Shown: positions 1-8,617 of the stretch, piece by piece
Layout: each line of letters starts with the position of its first letter
Position numbering within the stretch: position 1 is the stretch's first letter
From: Myxococcaceae bacterium
GTDB taxonomy: Bacteria; Myxococcota; Myxococcia; Myxococcales; Myxococcaceae
Length of the DNA: 40,057 bases
NCBI GenBank assembly: GCA_016926755.1
Contig: JAFGNZ010000190.1
Span: 1 to 40,057, forward strand
Direction: 5' to 3'
Program-made: the position numbers and the translations under genes
Notes under the pieces: model-generated
Database searches by the model: none
What the model was told of the DNA's origin: nothing
The model's input: the letters and a program-made list of their open reading frames with translations, nothing else

Positions 1-1
1 C

Positions 2-73
2 AGCGGCGGCGGCAACAGCGGCGGCGGCAACAGCGGCGGCGGCAACAGCGGCGGCGGCAACAGCGGTGGCGGC
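2..73 (+). repeat. 15-bp tandem repeat array 1 (NSGGG codons)
   Basis: About five in-frame units of 15 bp encode Ser-Gly-Gly-Gly-Asn and run up to the Trp codon at 74-76. The array continues off the left edge. Variation is almost only GGC/GGT at the third base. Confidence 0.9.
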
Positions 74-598
74 TGGGGCAACCCTCCTCCCGGCCATGGC
101 GGCACTCCTCCCGGCCATGGTGGCACTCCTCCGGGCCACGGCGGCGGCAGCTCGCCTCCGGGTCACACCAACAACCCGGGCAACTCGGGCGGCAACAGCG
201 GCGGTGGTAACAGCGGCGGTGGCTGGGGCAACCCGGGTCACGGCAACGGCAACGGCCATGGCAACAGCGGCGGTGGCAACAGCGGCGGTGGCAACAGCGG
301 CGGCGGCAACAGCGGCGGCGGCAACAGCGGTGGCGGCAACAGCGGCGGCGGCAACAGCGGCGGCGGCAACAGCGGCGGTGGCAACAGCGGCGGTGGCTGG
401 GGCAACCCGGGCAACGGCAACGGCCATGGCAATGGCAACGGTGGCGGCCGTGGTAACGGCGGTGGCAACCGTGGCGGCAGTGCCTGGGGCAACAACGATC
501 GCGGCAGCTCCTCTTCCTCGGGTGGCGGTACCTCCGCGCCGCCGCCTCGGGGCGGCTCGTCCAAGTCGGGCGGCAGCGGCGGCCCTGTCCGCTGGTAG
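2..598 (+). CDS. Gly/Asn/Ser-rich pentapeptide-repeat protein (5' end outside window)
   Basis: The reading frame is open from base 2 to the TAG at 596-598 and has no start inside the window, so the gene begins upstream; 198 codons are visible. The protein is low complexity: two arrays of the pentapeptide Asn-Ser-Gly-Gly-Gly separated by Pro-Gly-His-Gly and Trp-Gly-Asn-Pro segments, then a tail rich in Gly, Arg, Ser and Pro ending SGGPVRW. No catalytic domain is visible in this part. Gly/Asn/Ser repeats with scattered Trp are typical of flexible linkers or surface and matrix proteins, so an extracellular or structural role is an inference. Long open frames on the opposite strand and in other frames here are by-products of the repeat. 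I do not recognise the family. Confidence 0.7.
   Translation, partial: SGGGNSGGGNSGGGNSGGGNSGGGWGNPPPGHGGTPPGHGGTPPGHGGGSSPPGHTNNPGNSGGNSGGGNSGGGWGNPGHGNGNGHGNSGGGNSGGGNSGGGNSGGGNSGGGNSGGGNSGGGNSGGGNSGGGWGNPGNGNGHGNGNGGGRGNGGGNRGGSAWGNNDRGSSSSSGGGTSAPPPRGGSSKSGGSGGPVRW
263..397 (+). repeat. 15-bp tandem repeat array 2 (nine NSGGG units)
   Basis: Nine uninterrupted 15-bp units each encode Asn-Ser-Gly-Gly-Gly and end at the Trp codon 398-400. Units differ only by synonymous GGC/GGT changes, which points to recent expansion by slippage or unequal exchange. The unit length is a multiple of three, so copy-number change keeps the frame. Confidence 0.9.
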
Positions 599-624
599 CT
601 GTTCGTCCGCAGCGGGACGGTTGA

Positions 625-650
625 CCGCGGGGTGGATTGCCGCCCCGCGG
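625..650 (+). terminator. GC-rich hairpin after the repeat protein
   Basis: CCGCGGGG (625-632) and CCCCGCGG (643-650) form a perfect 8-bp stem with a 10-nt loop. It lies 27 bp after the stop at 598 and 26 bp before the next start at 677. There is no U-tract. A terminator or attenuator is the likeliest role. Confidence 0.4.
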
Positions 651-676
651 GTGCATGGGAATCTTGGCGAGCAGTC

Positions 677-1534
677 ATGAAGTCTCCATGCCTGCTCGCT
701 TGCTGTGTCTTCCTGGGTTTGGGTCTCTCGGCCTGTGGGTTCGGCTCCATGCCGGATCCCGGCGTGCGCACCGAGGAGGCCCAGCCCGTGGATCTGGAGC
801 ACCTCCTCATCACCGTGCATGGCCGGGCGGAGCTGCTGCCCGAGGCCGCGCGGCTGCTGGCGGAGCAGGGGCAGCCCCTGCCCTCGCTCGCGGGGCTCCC
901 CCTGGTCATCGAGGAGCCGCTGCGCGTGGCGGTGAACGATCCGAGCGCCACCTTCGGCGCCAGCGCCCTCGCCGAGGATGGCGGGTTCTCCGTCCCCCAC
1001 GTGCCGGTGAAGGACATCCACATGAGCCTCGCGGCGAGCATCGACCACGAGGGCCTCGCGCGCAGCTCCACCATCGTCTTCGACACCGCCTTCACCGGCT
1101 CCCGGCCACGGACGGATCTCATCGGCGTCCACGCCTGGGCGCTGCCGCGGGCCTTCCATGACGCGCTCACCCGCGCCGTGGGGCAGGACACCCTCCTGGC
1201 CCTCACCGACGGCCGGGCCCGGAGGCTCGAGGAGGCGGGCTTCCTGCTCGGCCGCGTGGTGGATGCCACCGGCCAGCCCCTGGCGGGCGCCCGGGTGCGG
1301 CTGGATCGAGGCGAGCTCGCCGACCGGCTCTACTACCTCTCCGAGGACCTCTCCCACGCGGCCCAGGAGAGCACCAGCGCCAACGGGCTCTTCCTCTACA
1401 TCCACTCGGGCGCGGACGTGGAGACGTTCCGCGCGAGCCTCCAGGGCACGGAGGAGTACACCTGGCGGAACCTGGGCGCCATGCCCGGGCGAGGCCTCGT
1501 GCTCACCCTCTTCCCGGGCTCCCATCCTCCCTGA
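677..1534 (+). CDS. Lipoprotein with carboxypeptidase-regulatory-like (CarboxypepD_reg) segment
   Basis: This 285-residue protein starts MKSPCLLACC and has a lipobox, LSAC, with the acylated Cys at position 20, so it should be a membrane-anchored lipoprotein. The in-frame ATG at 677 was chosen over upstream starts because it places the signal peptide at the N-terminus. Around residues 190-215 the motif GRVVDATGQPLAGARVRL matches the start of carboxypeptidase regulatory-like beta-sandwich domains, which are common in secreted myxobacterial proteins. The rest is not recognised. No enzyme active site is visible, so a surface, adhesion or scaffold role is only an inference. It is followed by a 123-bp gap before the next gene, so co-transcription is uncertain. 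Confidence 0.75.
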   Translation: MKSPCLLACCVFLGLGLSACGFGSMPDPGVRTEEAQPVDLEHLLITVHGRAELLPEAARLLAEQGQPLPSLAGLPLVIEEPLRVAVNDPSATFGASALAEDGGFSVPHVPVKDIHMSLAASIDHEGLARSSTIVFDTAFTGSRPRTDLIGVHAWALPRAFHDALTRAVGQDTLLALTDGRARRLEEAGFLLGRVVDATGQPLAGARVRLDRGELADRLYYLSEDLSHAAQESTSANGLFLYIHSGADVETFRASLQGTEEYTWRNLGAMPGRGLVLTLFPGSHPP

Positions 1535-1657
1535 GCCGCCGCGAGCTCCCTCCTCCGAGCTCCTGATTTTCGCCCCCACGGCCCTACCCGGATTGATCTC
1601 GTTTCCTGAGAATGTAATTGTGAACTTTTAGGGCACTGCGTTCCGGGGGGAACTCGC

Positions 1658-3604
1658 ATGTCCAGTGGATCCAATGCACGGAGCGCCCTGATCTTCCGAG
1701 GCCTCGTGTGGGCAGGGATCGCAGCCAGCCTCCTCGCAGGAGGCTGGGGGCTGCTCGTCTGGAGCTCGGCGCGCGGCGCGCGGACACCGGAGGCGCTCGG
1801 CGCGCTGGACGCGGCGCCCTCCCCCCCCACCGCGCTTCTCCTGGGCAGCCTGGCCCTGGGGCTGCTCCACCCGAAGGCCCCCGGCAGGCTCCGCAGGGCC
1901 GTTGGCATGGCCTGCGCCGGGGGAGTGGTCGCCATGGGCATCACCGCGCTCTTCCAGGGCCAGGGCCTGGGGCTGACGCAGGCGATCCTCGTGCTGCTGG
2001 GGTGCGCGCTGCTGGTGCTCGGGCGTCACTCCCTCCTGCATTCCGGGCGGATGGAGGTGTTCATCCTGCCAGCGCTGTGCGCCACCCTGCTGGTGTTCAA
2101 CAGCCTGCTGCACGGCGCCCTCAAGTCCGCCGAGGCCCCCGACCTGCTCTCCTCCGCGGGCCTGGAGCTGCAGAGCGCCGCGGGGCTCCTGCTGCTCGGC
2201 ATCGGCGTCCTGTGCGCGCGACCGGAGCAGGGGCTGATGGTCCGCATCACCCGGAACACGCTCGGCGGCTTCCTCGCGCGCCGGCTCGTGCCGGTGACGC
2301 TGCTGAGCCCCACGCTGTTCAGCCTGCTGCTGGCGGTGCTCGAGCGGTTCACGCTCCTCGGCCCGCTCATGAAGGCGCCCCTCTTCTCCACCGTGGCGAC
2401 CAGCGGTGGCGTGGGGCTGGTGCTCATCTCCACCGCGATGGTGGACCGCATCGTCCTCAAGCGCCGCCACGCCAGCACCGCCCTCGCGGCCTCCGAGGCC
2501 CGCTATCGGGGCCTGCTGGAGACGGCGCCGGATCCGGTGGTGGTCATGGATCGGCGCGGGGTGCTGCACCTGGCGAACGACCGGACGGAGCAGGTGTTCG
2601 GCTACTCGCGCGAGGAGCTGATCGGCCGGAACGTGGAGGTGCTGATCCCGGAGCGCTTGCGGAAGTCGTACCAGCGGAACTTCGAGGCGTACATGCTCGC
2701 CCCCGTGGTCCGCTCGGTGGGCCAGGAGGTCTCGCTGCATGGCCGGCGCAAGGATGGCTCGGAGCTCCCGGTGGAGGTGAGCCTCAGCCCCTACCTCACC
2801 GCGGAGGGGCTGATGGTCACCGCCATCATCCGGGACGTGACGGAGCGCGAGCTGCACCTGAACCGCCTTCAGCAGGCCCACCGCGAGCTGGAGCGCCTCC
2901 AGCAGGAGTACGTGGGGATCATCTCCCATGATCTGCGCAACCCCCTCCAGGTCATCGCGCTGCGCACCCACATGCTCCAGCGCATGCTCGAGGAGAAGGG
3001 CCTCACCCGCGAGGCGCACCTCGCCAGCGGCCTGCTGCGGAACACCCAGCGGATGGGGGGCATGGTGGAGGAGCTGCTGGACAACTCCCGCCTCGAGGCA
3101 GGACAGGTGGAGCTGCGCTGGCAGCCGACGGACCTGGCCCGCTTCCTCGACGAGGTGCTCGAGCGGGACATCCCCCCCGACTCGCGCGAGCGCTTCCGCC
3201 TGAAGACCGCCGAGGTGCCGCCGGTGCCGGTGGACCCGCCGCGCCTGGAGCGGGTGCTGGTGAACCTGCTCACCAACGCGCTCAAGTACAGCCTGCCGGG
3301 GACTCCCATCACCGTCCGCCTGGAGCGCACCGAGAGCCACGCGGAGATCTCGGTGCAGGATCAGGGGCAGGGCATGCGGCCGGAGGACACCGGGCGCCTC
3401 TTCGAGAAGTACTATCGTACGCGCGAGGGCCGGCTGGCGCAGGGGATCGGGTTGGGGCTCTACATCAGCCGCCTCATCGTCGAGGCGCACGGAGGTCGCA
3501 TCCGCGTGGCGAGCAACCCAGGCCAGGGCTCCATCTTCACCATCACCCTCCCCTTGAAGCTCGCCGCGCGCGAGGAGTCCGCGACGAAGCTCGGCGCCGC
3601 GTGA
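1658..3604 (+). CDS. Membrane PAS sensor histidine kinase
   Basis: This 648-residue kinase has an N-terminal membrane region (about residues 10-265) with roughly eight hydrophobic helices. A PAS/PAC domain follows at about 280-395 (ETAPDPVVVMDRRGVLHLAN to AIIRDVTERE). The HisKA dimerisation domain carries the H-box SHDLRNP with the phospho-acceptor His424. The C-terminal HATPase domain shows the N-box (LVNLLTNALKYS), G1 (DQGQGM), F-box (LFEKYY) and G2 (GIGLGLYISRLI) motifs, so all catalytic elements are present. The multi-helix N-terminus suggests sensing in or near the membrane; the ligand is unknown. No response regulator gene is nearby, so it is an orphan kinase. The oxidoreductase gene starts 28 bp downstream and is probably co-transcribed. 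Confidence 0.9.
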   Translation: MSSGSNARSALIFRGLVWAGIAASLLAGGWGLLVWSSARGARTPEALGALDAAPSPPTALLLGSLALGLLHPKAPGRLRRAVGMACAGGVVAMGITALFQGQGLGLTQAILVLLGCALLVLGRHSLLHSGRMEVFILPALCATLLVFNSLLHGALKSAEAPDLLSSAGLELQSAAGLLLLGIGVLCARPEQGLMVRITRNTLGGFLARRLVPVTLLSPTLFSLLLAVLERFTLLGPLMKAPLFSTVATSGGVGLVLISTAMVDRIVLKRRHASTALAASEARYRGLLETAPDPVVVMDRRGVLHLANDRTEQVFGYSREELIGRNVEVLIPERLRKSYQRNFEAYMLAPVVRSVGQEVSLHGRRKDGSELPVEVSLSPYLTAEGLMVTAIIRDVTERELHLNRLQQAHRELERLQQEYVGIISHDLRNPLQVIALRTHMLQRMLEEKGLTREAHLASGLLRNTQRMGGMVEELLDNSRLEAGQVELRWQPTDLARFLDEVLERDIPPDSRERFRLKTAEVPPVPVDPPRLERVLVNLLTNALKYSLPGTPITVRLERTESHAEISVQDQGQGMRPEDTGRLFEKYYRTREGRLAQGIGLGLYISRLIVEAHGGRIRVASNPGQGSIFTITLPLKLAAREESATKLGAA

Positions 3605-3632
3605 AGGCCCGCGCGCTCGGCCGGGAGGCCTC

Positions 3633-4742
3633 GTGAGACGGCTGCTCCTGGTGGGCCCCGGCCACGCCCACCTCTTCGTGCTGGAGGCGCTGGCACGCGC
3701 GCCCCTGCCCGGCGTGGAGACCGTCCTCGTGTCGCTGGGCGCCCGGCAGCTCTACAGCGGCATGGTGCCGGGTTGGATCGCGGGCGACTACGCGCTGGAG
3801 CAGCTCTGCCTGGAGCTCGCGGGGCTCGCGCGGGCCGCGGGGGCGCGGCTGGAGCCGAGCGGCGCCCAGGCGCTGGACGCGGCACGCCGGGAGGTGCGGC
3901 TGGGAGACGGCCGCGTGCTGGGCTACGACGTGGCGAGCTTCGACATCGGCTCTCTGCCCGCGGGGGATGAGCTGCCCGGCGTGAAGGAGCACGCCCTGGT
4001 GCTCAAGCCGCTGGAGCAGGCGCTCGCGGTGCTCTCCGAGTCGCTCCGCCAGCCAGGCCCCCTCCTCGTCGTGGGCGGCGGGGCCGCGGGCGTGGAGCTG
4101 GCCCTCTGCCTCCAGGCCCGGACCGGCCGCCTCATCACGCTCCTGGACAGCGACGCGGAGGTTCCCCGCGGCGCGCCCCCCACCGCCAGGCGCCTCGTGC
4201 GGCGGCTGCTGGCGCGGCGTGGCGTGGCGCTGCGGACGGGCGCGGCCCTGGTCTCACTGGCACCCGGGGCCGCGCGGCTGGAGTCCGGCGACTGCCTCCC
4301 CTTCACCACCTGCGTGTGGGCCACGGGTGCCCGGCCTCCCCCGCTCTTCGCCGGCAGCGGGGCAGCGCTGGACGCGCGAGGCTACCTCGCGGTGGAGGAC
4401 ACCCTGCGCAGCCCCTCCCACCCGGAGCTGTTCGCCGCGGGCGACTGCGCGGGCTTCATCCGCGGCCAGCGCGTCCCCAAGGCCGGCGTGTACGCGGTGC
4501 GCCAGGGGCCGGTGCTCAGCGCCAACCTGCGCGCGGCCCTCACGGGCCAGGGCACGCTCCGCCCCTATCGCGCCCAGTCCGGCTTCCTCTCCCTGCTGAA
4601 CGCGGGGGATGGGAAGGCGGTGGCCGCGTGGAAGGGGCTCGCCTTCCACGGCCGCGCCGTATGGCGGCTCAAGGACTTCATCGATCGGCGCTTCATGGCG
4701 CGCTTCCAGCGGCTCGCGGGGCAGCAGCCGGGCTCGCGGTGA
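3633..4742 (+). CDS. FAD/NAD(P)-dependent oxidoreductase, SelD-N-terminal-like (TIGR03169-type)
   Basis: The protein has 369 residues and a GTG start preceded by GGGAGG four bases upstream. The N-terminal dinucleotide-binding motif is GPGHAH (residues 8-13). A second Rossmann motif, VVGGGAAGVELAL, lies near residue 145, and the late FAD motif LFAAGDCA is near residue 268. The stretch YSGMVPGWIAGDY is characteristic of the pyridine nucleotide-disulfide oxidoreductase family that is fused to selenophosphate synthetase SelD in some bacteria. Here it stands alone, with no SelD part. A redox-active CxxC pair is not visible, so an NADH dehydrogenase-like reaction is more likely than disulfide reduction. 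It follows the histidine kinase gene closely in the same direction, which suggests a shared transcript. Its substrate cannot be told from sequence. Confidence 0.85.
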   Translation: MRRLLLVGPGHAHLFVLEALARAPLPGVETVLVSLGARQLYSGMVPGWIAGDYALEQLCLELAGLARAAGARLEPSGAQALDAARREVRLGDGRVLGYDVASFDIGSLPAGDELPGVKEHALVLKPLEQALAVLSESLRQPGPLLVVGGGAAGVELALCLQARTGRLITLLDSDAEVPRGAPPTARRLVRRLLARRGVALRTGAALVSLAPGAARLESGDCLPFTTCVWATGARPPPLFAGSGAALDARGYLAVEDTLRSPSHPELFAAGDCAGFIRGQRVPKAGVYAVRQGPVLSANLRAALTGQGTLRPYRAQSGFLSLLNAGDGKAVAAWKGLAFHGRAVWRLKDFIDRRFMARFQRLAGQQPGSR

Positions 4743-4751
4743 GCCACCCGC

Positions 4752-5861
4752 TCAGCGGGGAACGAACCACCGCGGCAGCCAGTCCGGGCCCTTCGCCGTG
4801 GTGAGGCGCGTCTGCCTGCTGCCATCCGCGCGCATCAGCCACAGGTCCACCTCCCCGCCCCGCTCCGCCACGAACACCAGGTACTTCCCATCCGGGCTCC
4901 ACGCCGGCGCGTCATCCCGGCTCTTCCCATCCGTGAGGGCCACCGGCTCGCCCCCCTCCACGCGGGCCACCCAGATGCGGCTCCTCGCGTCCGGCAGCCG
5001 CTCCACGAAGGCCACCTTCTTGCTGTCCGGGCTCCACGCCAGCTCGCGCTCGTCGCTCTTCACCGCGCCGCCAGACAGCGGGCGGAGCTGCGTCCCATCC
5101 GGGCGCACCACGTAGTAGCGCTCGCGGCCCTCGCGGTCGCTGATGAACGTGAGCCACTTGCCGTCCGGGCTCCAGCGCGGCTCGCGATCCTCCCGGTAGA
5201 AGGCCGTGATGCGGCGCTCGCTCGTGCCGTCCGCGCGCATCACGTAGATCTCCGGATCGCCCTCCTTGCTGCACACGTAGGCGATCTCGATCCCGTCCGG
5301 CGAGACGGCGGGCTCGAAGCAACCCTCGGGCGCCGTCGTCAGGCGCTGCTCCGCCGTGTCCGCCCTCGGCTCCAGCTTCACCAGGTCGCTGAAGTTCCGC
5401 GCGTCCGACTCGGCCACCAGCCACCGGCCATCCGGCGACCAGCTCGGGTTGCGCGAGCGCGCGCGGGGCGCGTTGAGCGGCACCGGCGCCGAGCCATCCA
5501 GCGGCTGCACCCGGAGCTGCTCCAGGTGGAGCCCTCTCACCGTGCGCGTGGCGATGACCAGCAGCGCCTTGCCGTCCGGAGCGGGCGCCGCCGTGAAGTC
5601 ATCCTCCTCGGGGCTCTTCGTGAGCTGGGTCTCCTCCCCCGTCGGCTTCACCAGCCAGACGTCCTTCTGCTCCGCCCGCTCGGAGATGAAGGCGATGACG
5701 CCGGGGATGGCCCGCCGCTCCTCCTCGGAGAGCGGACCGACGCCGGCCGCCCCACGGCCACACTGGCCCGCGGGACAACCGGCGCCCAGGAGGGCGAGCG
5801 CGCCGCTCAGCCACGCCCACCCCGGCCAGGAACGACGACGCTGTGCGAGGCCCTGGCCCAT
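4752..5861 (-). CDS. TolB-like beta-propeller (PD40) lipoprotein
   Basis: The 369-residue protein has an N-terminal signal and a lipobox, LGAGC, with Cys29. The body contains repeated PD40/WD40-like units with the signature SPDGKWL, SPDGRWLV or SPDSKKVAFV, as in the TolB beta-propeller. The repeats probably form one six- or seven-bladed propeller in the periplasm. The ATG at 5861 has GAGG five bases upstream; a GTG directly before it is an alternative start. The gene begins 12 bp after the amidase gene that precedes it on this strand, so the two form an operon. Propellers of this type bind proteins or glycans, and a role in envelope or peptidoglycan handling next to an amidase is an inference. 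No catalytic residues are evident. Confidence 0.85.
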   Translation of the reverse strand: MGQGLAQRRRSWPGWAWLSGALALLGAGCPAGQCGRGAAGVGPLSEEERRAIPGVIAFISERAEQKDVWLVKPTGEETQLTKSPEEDDFTAAPAPDGKALLVIATRTVRGLHLEQLRVQPLDGSAPVPLNAPRARSRNPSWSPDGRWLVAESDARNFSDLVKLEPRADTAEQRLTTAPEGCFEPAVSPDGIEIAYVCSKEGDPEIYVMRADGTSERRITAFYREDREPRWSPDGKWLTFISDREGRERYYVVRPDGTQLRPLSGGAVKSDERELAWSPDSKKVAFVERLPDARSRIWVARVEGGEPVALTDGKSRDDAPAWSPDGKYLVFVAERGGEVDLWLMRADGSRQTRLTTAKGPDWLPRWFVPR

Positions 5862-5873
5862 CACTCCCTCACC

Positions 5874-7484
5874 TCAGCGGACGCGGACGGCGTCGGCGAC
5901 GACGTAGTAACCCGCGCCCGTCCAGCGGCTGAGCTGCACCTTGTTCCAGCCGGCCGAGAAGCTGAAGGAGCCCAGCGTGTTCCACTGGCCGCCGTTGAGC
6001 TGCTGGTTCACGTTCACCGTGGCCAGCTTGGTGCCCGCCGCGTTCCACATGATGAACGGCGCGGTCGTGGAGCGATCCGTGGCCGCGGTCCACCACGCAT
6101 CGATGGTCTTCGTCGCCGCCGCGGGCAGGTAGAACCAGAACGTCGCCGGATCCGACGCGGCCACCGTGGACGCCACGAAGTAGCCGCTGCCGTAGTAGCC
6201 CCCCACGTTCGTGGACGAGGTCCAGTTGGCGGAGACCTCGATGTAGCCCTTGCTGCTGTCGTTGTTGGCGTTGTTGCTGTCGATGACCAGCTCGGTGCTG
6301 GTGCTGCCGCAGTAGGAGTTGACCTTGCTGATGTAGGTCGACCACGGCCAGTTCGGACCCGGATCCGTGCGGTTGTTCGGCTGCAGCCGCCCGTGCGCCA
6401 CGATGTGGTAGCTGTCGCGCACCACCGTGCGGTCACGCGAGATGTCGCAGGACAGCTTCGCCGAGGCGTCGATCTGCCCCGCGGGGAAGGAGCTCTGGCT
6501 GGCGTAGCCGCCGTGCTCGATGCCCACCGAGAAGTGGTTCACCGACACGCCGTTGAGCCCGCAGTCCTTGCTGCCGTTCAGGCTGCAGTCATAGCTGGCC
6601 GCCACGTGCCAGGCGCGGTTCGCCTCGCTCACCAGCTGGGAGATCTCGCTGCCGCTCTCGTTCACCACGTAGTGCGCGCTGGCGCCCGCCGCGGAGTTGG
6701 TCAGCCAGCCCCAGCAGCCCGAGTAGGCACCCTCGCAGGTGTGGATGACGATCATCGAGATGTCGGTGCCCGCGGGCCGAGAGTTGTAGTTGGGCGAGGG
6801 GCGCCAGATGGACGACGCGTAGTCCGGGCCCGCCGCCAGGGCGCGCGCCGCGGGCAGGGCGAACTTCGCCTCCACCTGCGCGGGCATGATGGACGCGATC
6901 AGCGTCCCGTCAGCGCTCTCGGCCACCGCGCCGTTGCGCAGCGTGGCGTACACGTCCTTGTGGATGTACTCAGCCACCGCGTCCGTGTGGGTGATGCCGC
7001 TGAGCTGGGCCACGGCCGGGGCCCAGGCGCCCAGGTCCGCGCGGTCCACCTTCAGCTCGTCCGCGGAGGCCGACAGCAGGGCGGCGCCAGCGCGGATGTT
7101 GGCCTGCGCGTCGGTGCGCACCAGCTCCGCGGGCACGCCCGCCAGGGCCGCGCCGCGCTCGAGCCGCTCGCCCCGCAGCGCCATCACGCCGAAGGCAGGA
7201 GCCAGGCCCTCGAACTCCTCTTCACCCGCCACCATCTGCCAGCGCGTCTCGGAGAAGGAGATGGCCTTGAGCAGGTCGGCCGGGACGTTGAACTCGGCGG
7301 CGGCCTTGTCGAAGAGCGGATCCAGCTGGCCCGTGGAGCCGCGGTTGAACACGCCCTGGGCCGAGTCGATGGCGCCCGCGGGGGGCTGCGTCTGCTCCGG
7401 ATTCTCGGGGCTCTGTTGGGGACCGCAGGCGGCCAGCGAGAGGGCCGCGGCGGCTGCCGCCAGCGCATTGCGCAACGTGGACAT
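5874..7484 (-). CDS. Peptidoglycan amidase lipoprotein: transglycosylase-like + amidase_2 + golvesin-like C-terminal domain
   Basis: The 536-residue protein starts [10 protein letters not shown] after a good Shine-Dalgarno (GAAGGAG) and has a lipobox LAAC (Cys20). Residues about 52-180 look like a lysozyme/lytic transglycosylase fold: the catalytic-type Glu79 in [15 protein letters not shown] (compare GLMQL), [10 protein letters not shown], and Tyr residues near 173-179. Residues about 225-395 form an N-acetylmuramoyl-L-alanine amidase type 2 domain, with Zn-ligand candidates His248 (VIHTCEG), His364 (VAHGRL) and Asp374 (DPGPNWPW). Residues about 398-536 end in [11 protein letters not shown], the mark of golvesin/xanthan-lyase-like C-terminal beta domains. 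The predicted action is cleavage of the peptide stem from MurNAc in self or prey cell walls. The transglycosylase part may be active or only structural. It is the first gene of a leftward pair with the beta-propeller lipoprotein. Confidence 0.88.
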   Translation of the reverse strand: MSTLRNALAAAAAALSLAACGPQQSPENPEQTQPPAGAIDSAQGVFNRGSTGQLDPLFDKAAAEFNVPADLLKAISFSETRWQMVAGEEEFEGLAPAFGVMALRGERLERGAALAGVPAELVRTDAQANIRAGAALLSASADELKVDRADLGAWAPAVAQLSGITHTDAVAEYIHKDVYATLRNGAVAESADGTLIASIMPAQVEAKFALPAARALAAGPDYASSIWRPSPNYNSRPAGTDISMIVIHTCEGAYSGCWGWLTNSAAGASAHYVVNESGSEISQLVSEANRAWHVAASYDCSLNGSKDCGLNGVSVNHFSVGIEHGGYASQSSFPAGQIDASAKLSCDISRDRTVVRDSYHIVAHGRLQPNNRTDPGPNWPWSTYISKVNSYCGSTSTELVIDSNNANNDSSKGYIEVSANWTSSTNVGGYYGSGYFVASTVAASDPATFWFYLPAAATKTIDAWWTAATDRSTTAPFIMWNAAGTKLATVNVNQQLNGGQWNTLGSFSFSAGWNKVQLSRWTGAGYYVVADAVRVR

Positions 7485-7790
7485 GAGGAGAGACTCCTTC
7501 AGGAGGGGGGGATAGGTGCTGCGGCGGCTCCACCTCGTCCAGAGGCGGGCCGGCCGGGTCCGACCAGCACTCCCCATGCCAACCCGGCCTCCCTCTCACG
7601 CCGCACGCCCACGCCGCCAGAAGTGGAGCATCCATGCTCCACCCCACTCTGGGCGCTGGGAAAACAGCTGTCCTGATTTCAGTCACCTGCCGTATAAACT
7701 TGTTTCACATTGTTTACAGTATTTATGCGTTATTCCGCGCTGGCTTGATTGAAATTCCAAGCGGCGGCGGGCTTGGGTATGAGAGGTGGC
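7485..7790. other. Divergent intergenic region with an AT-rich island
   Basis: This 306-bp region separates the leftward amidase and the rightward metallophosphoesterase and holds no convincing gene. Bases about 7675-7760 are strikingly AT-rich for this genome and probably contain promoter elements for one or both genes. TTGTTT occurs at 7700-7705 and again at 7710-7715, exactly one helical turn apart, with TATTTA at 7720-7725. No clean -35/-10 pair with 17-bp spacing could be fixed. Confidence 0.5.
7623..7642. promoter_or_regulatory. Perfect 9-bp inverted repeat, candidate operator
   Basis: GTGGAGCAT and ATGCTCCAC are separated by CC, giving a perfect inverted repeat of 20 bp. It lies about 140 bp from both divergent starts (7484 and 7791), upstream of the AT-rich island. 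A dimeric regulator binding site is plausible; the regulator is not known. Confidence 0.35.
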
Positions 7791-8528
7791 ATGCGTCTCT
7801 TCGCCATTGGCGACACCCACCTGCCCTCCACCCGCAACAAGGACATGCACCGCTTCGGGTGGACGGAGCATCCCCTGCCGCTGCAGCGCGCCTGGGACGA
7901 GAAGGTGCGCGCCGAGGATGTCGTCATCGTCGCGGGCGACATCTCCTGGGCCACGCGGCCCACGGAGGTGCTGGACGACTTGAAGTGGCTGGACGAGCGG
8001 CCCGGGCGCAAGGTGCTGGTGCGCGGCAACCATGACTACTGGTGGGGAGACTCGGCCTCGAAGCTGCGCAGGCTGCTGGAGCCCTTCAAGACGCTGGAGG
8101 GCTTCCTGCACAACAGCGCGGTGGTGATGGGGCCGTGGCTCATCGCTGGCTCGCGGCTGTGGACGGCGCCCGAGGCCCCGCCCATGCCCGGCGGCGAGAT
8201 GGGAGACGAGCCCGCGGACCTGGGCTACGTGGAGCGCGAGACGCGAAGGCTCGCCACCTCCATCGAGGACGCGCTGAAGAAGGAGAAGGAGAGCCCCACG
8301 CCGCTCACCCGGGTGGTCGCCGTGCACTTCCCTCCGCTCTACGCCAACGAGAAGCCCACCGCCTTCAGCGCGCCCATCGAGGCCTTCAAGCCCAAGGTCT
8401 GCGTCTACGGCCACCTGCACGCCGAGGGCATCGCCGCGGGCTTCACCGGCGAGCGCGCCGGGGTGCGCTACGTGCTGGCTTCCTGTGACGCCGCAAAGTT
8501 CTCGCCTGTGTTGCTCGACGAGATGTGA
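7791..8528 (+). CDS. Calcineurin-like metallophosphoesterase
   Basis: The 245-residue protein has the full set of metallophosphoesterase motifs: GDTH (Asp8, His10), GDISWA (Asp50), GNHDYWW (Asn80, His81), VHFPP (His179) and GHLH (His208, His210). These form a di-metal site that hydrolyses phosphomono- or diesters. The GDISWA and GNHDYWW forms fit a COG1768-type predicted phosphohydrolase; the substrate is unknown. The ATG at 7791 is preceded by GAGAGG and directly begins the first beta-strand; an in-frame ATG at 7779 and a TTG at 7749 are less likely. There is no signal peptide, so it is probably cytoplasmic. The AT-rich island just upstream probably holds its promoter. Confidence 0.88.
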   Translation: MRLFAIGDTHLPSTRNKDMHRFGWTEHPLPLQRAWDEKVRAEDVVIVAGDISWATRPTEVLDDLKWLDERPGRKVLVRGNHDYWWGDSASKLRRLLEPFKTLEGFLHNSAVVMGPWLIAGSRLWTAPEAPPMPGGEMGDEPADLGYVERETRRLATSIEDALKKEKESPTPLTRVVAVHFPPLYANEKPTAFSAPIEAFKPKVCVYGHLHAEGIAAGFTGERAGVRYVLASCDAAKFSPVLLDEM

Positions 8529-8617
8529 GCGCAATGCCTGCATTCCTTGCTCGCGCTCGCCTCCCTAGAATCACCCACGCTGCCTCTGGGAAGAAGAGAA
8601 GGCAGCAGGGGTGTCAC

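Noticed and set aside
2-397. CRISPR-like array
   Set aside because: The repeats are contiguous 15-bp coding units with no unique spacers, so they are protein repeats.
5526-7676. A 716-codon open frame on the plus strand
   Set aside because: It is antisense to the amidase and beta-propeller genes, has His/Arg/Gly-rich low-complexity sequence, and no domain is visible.
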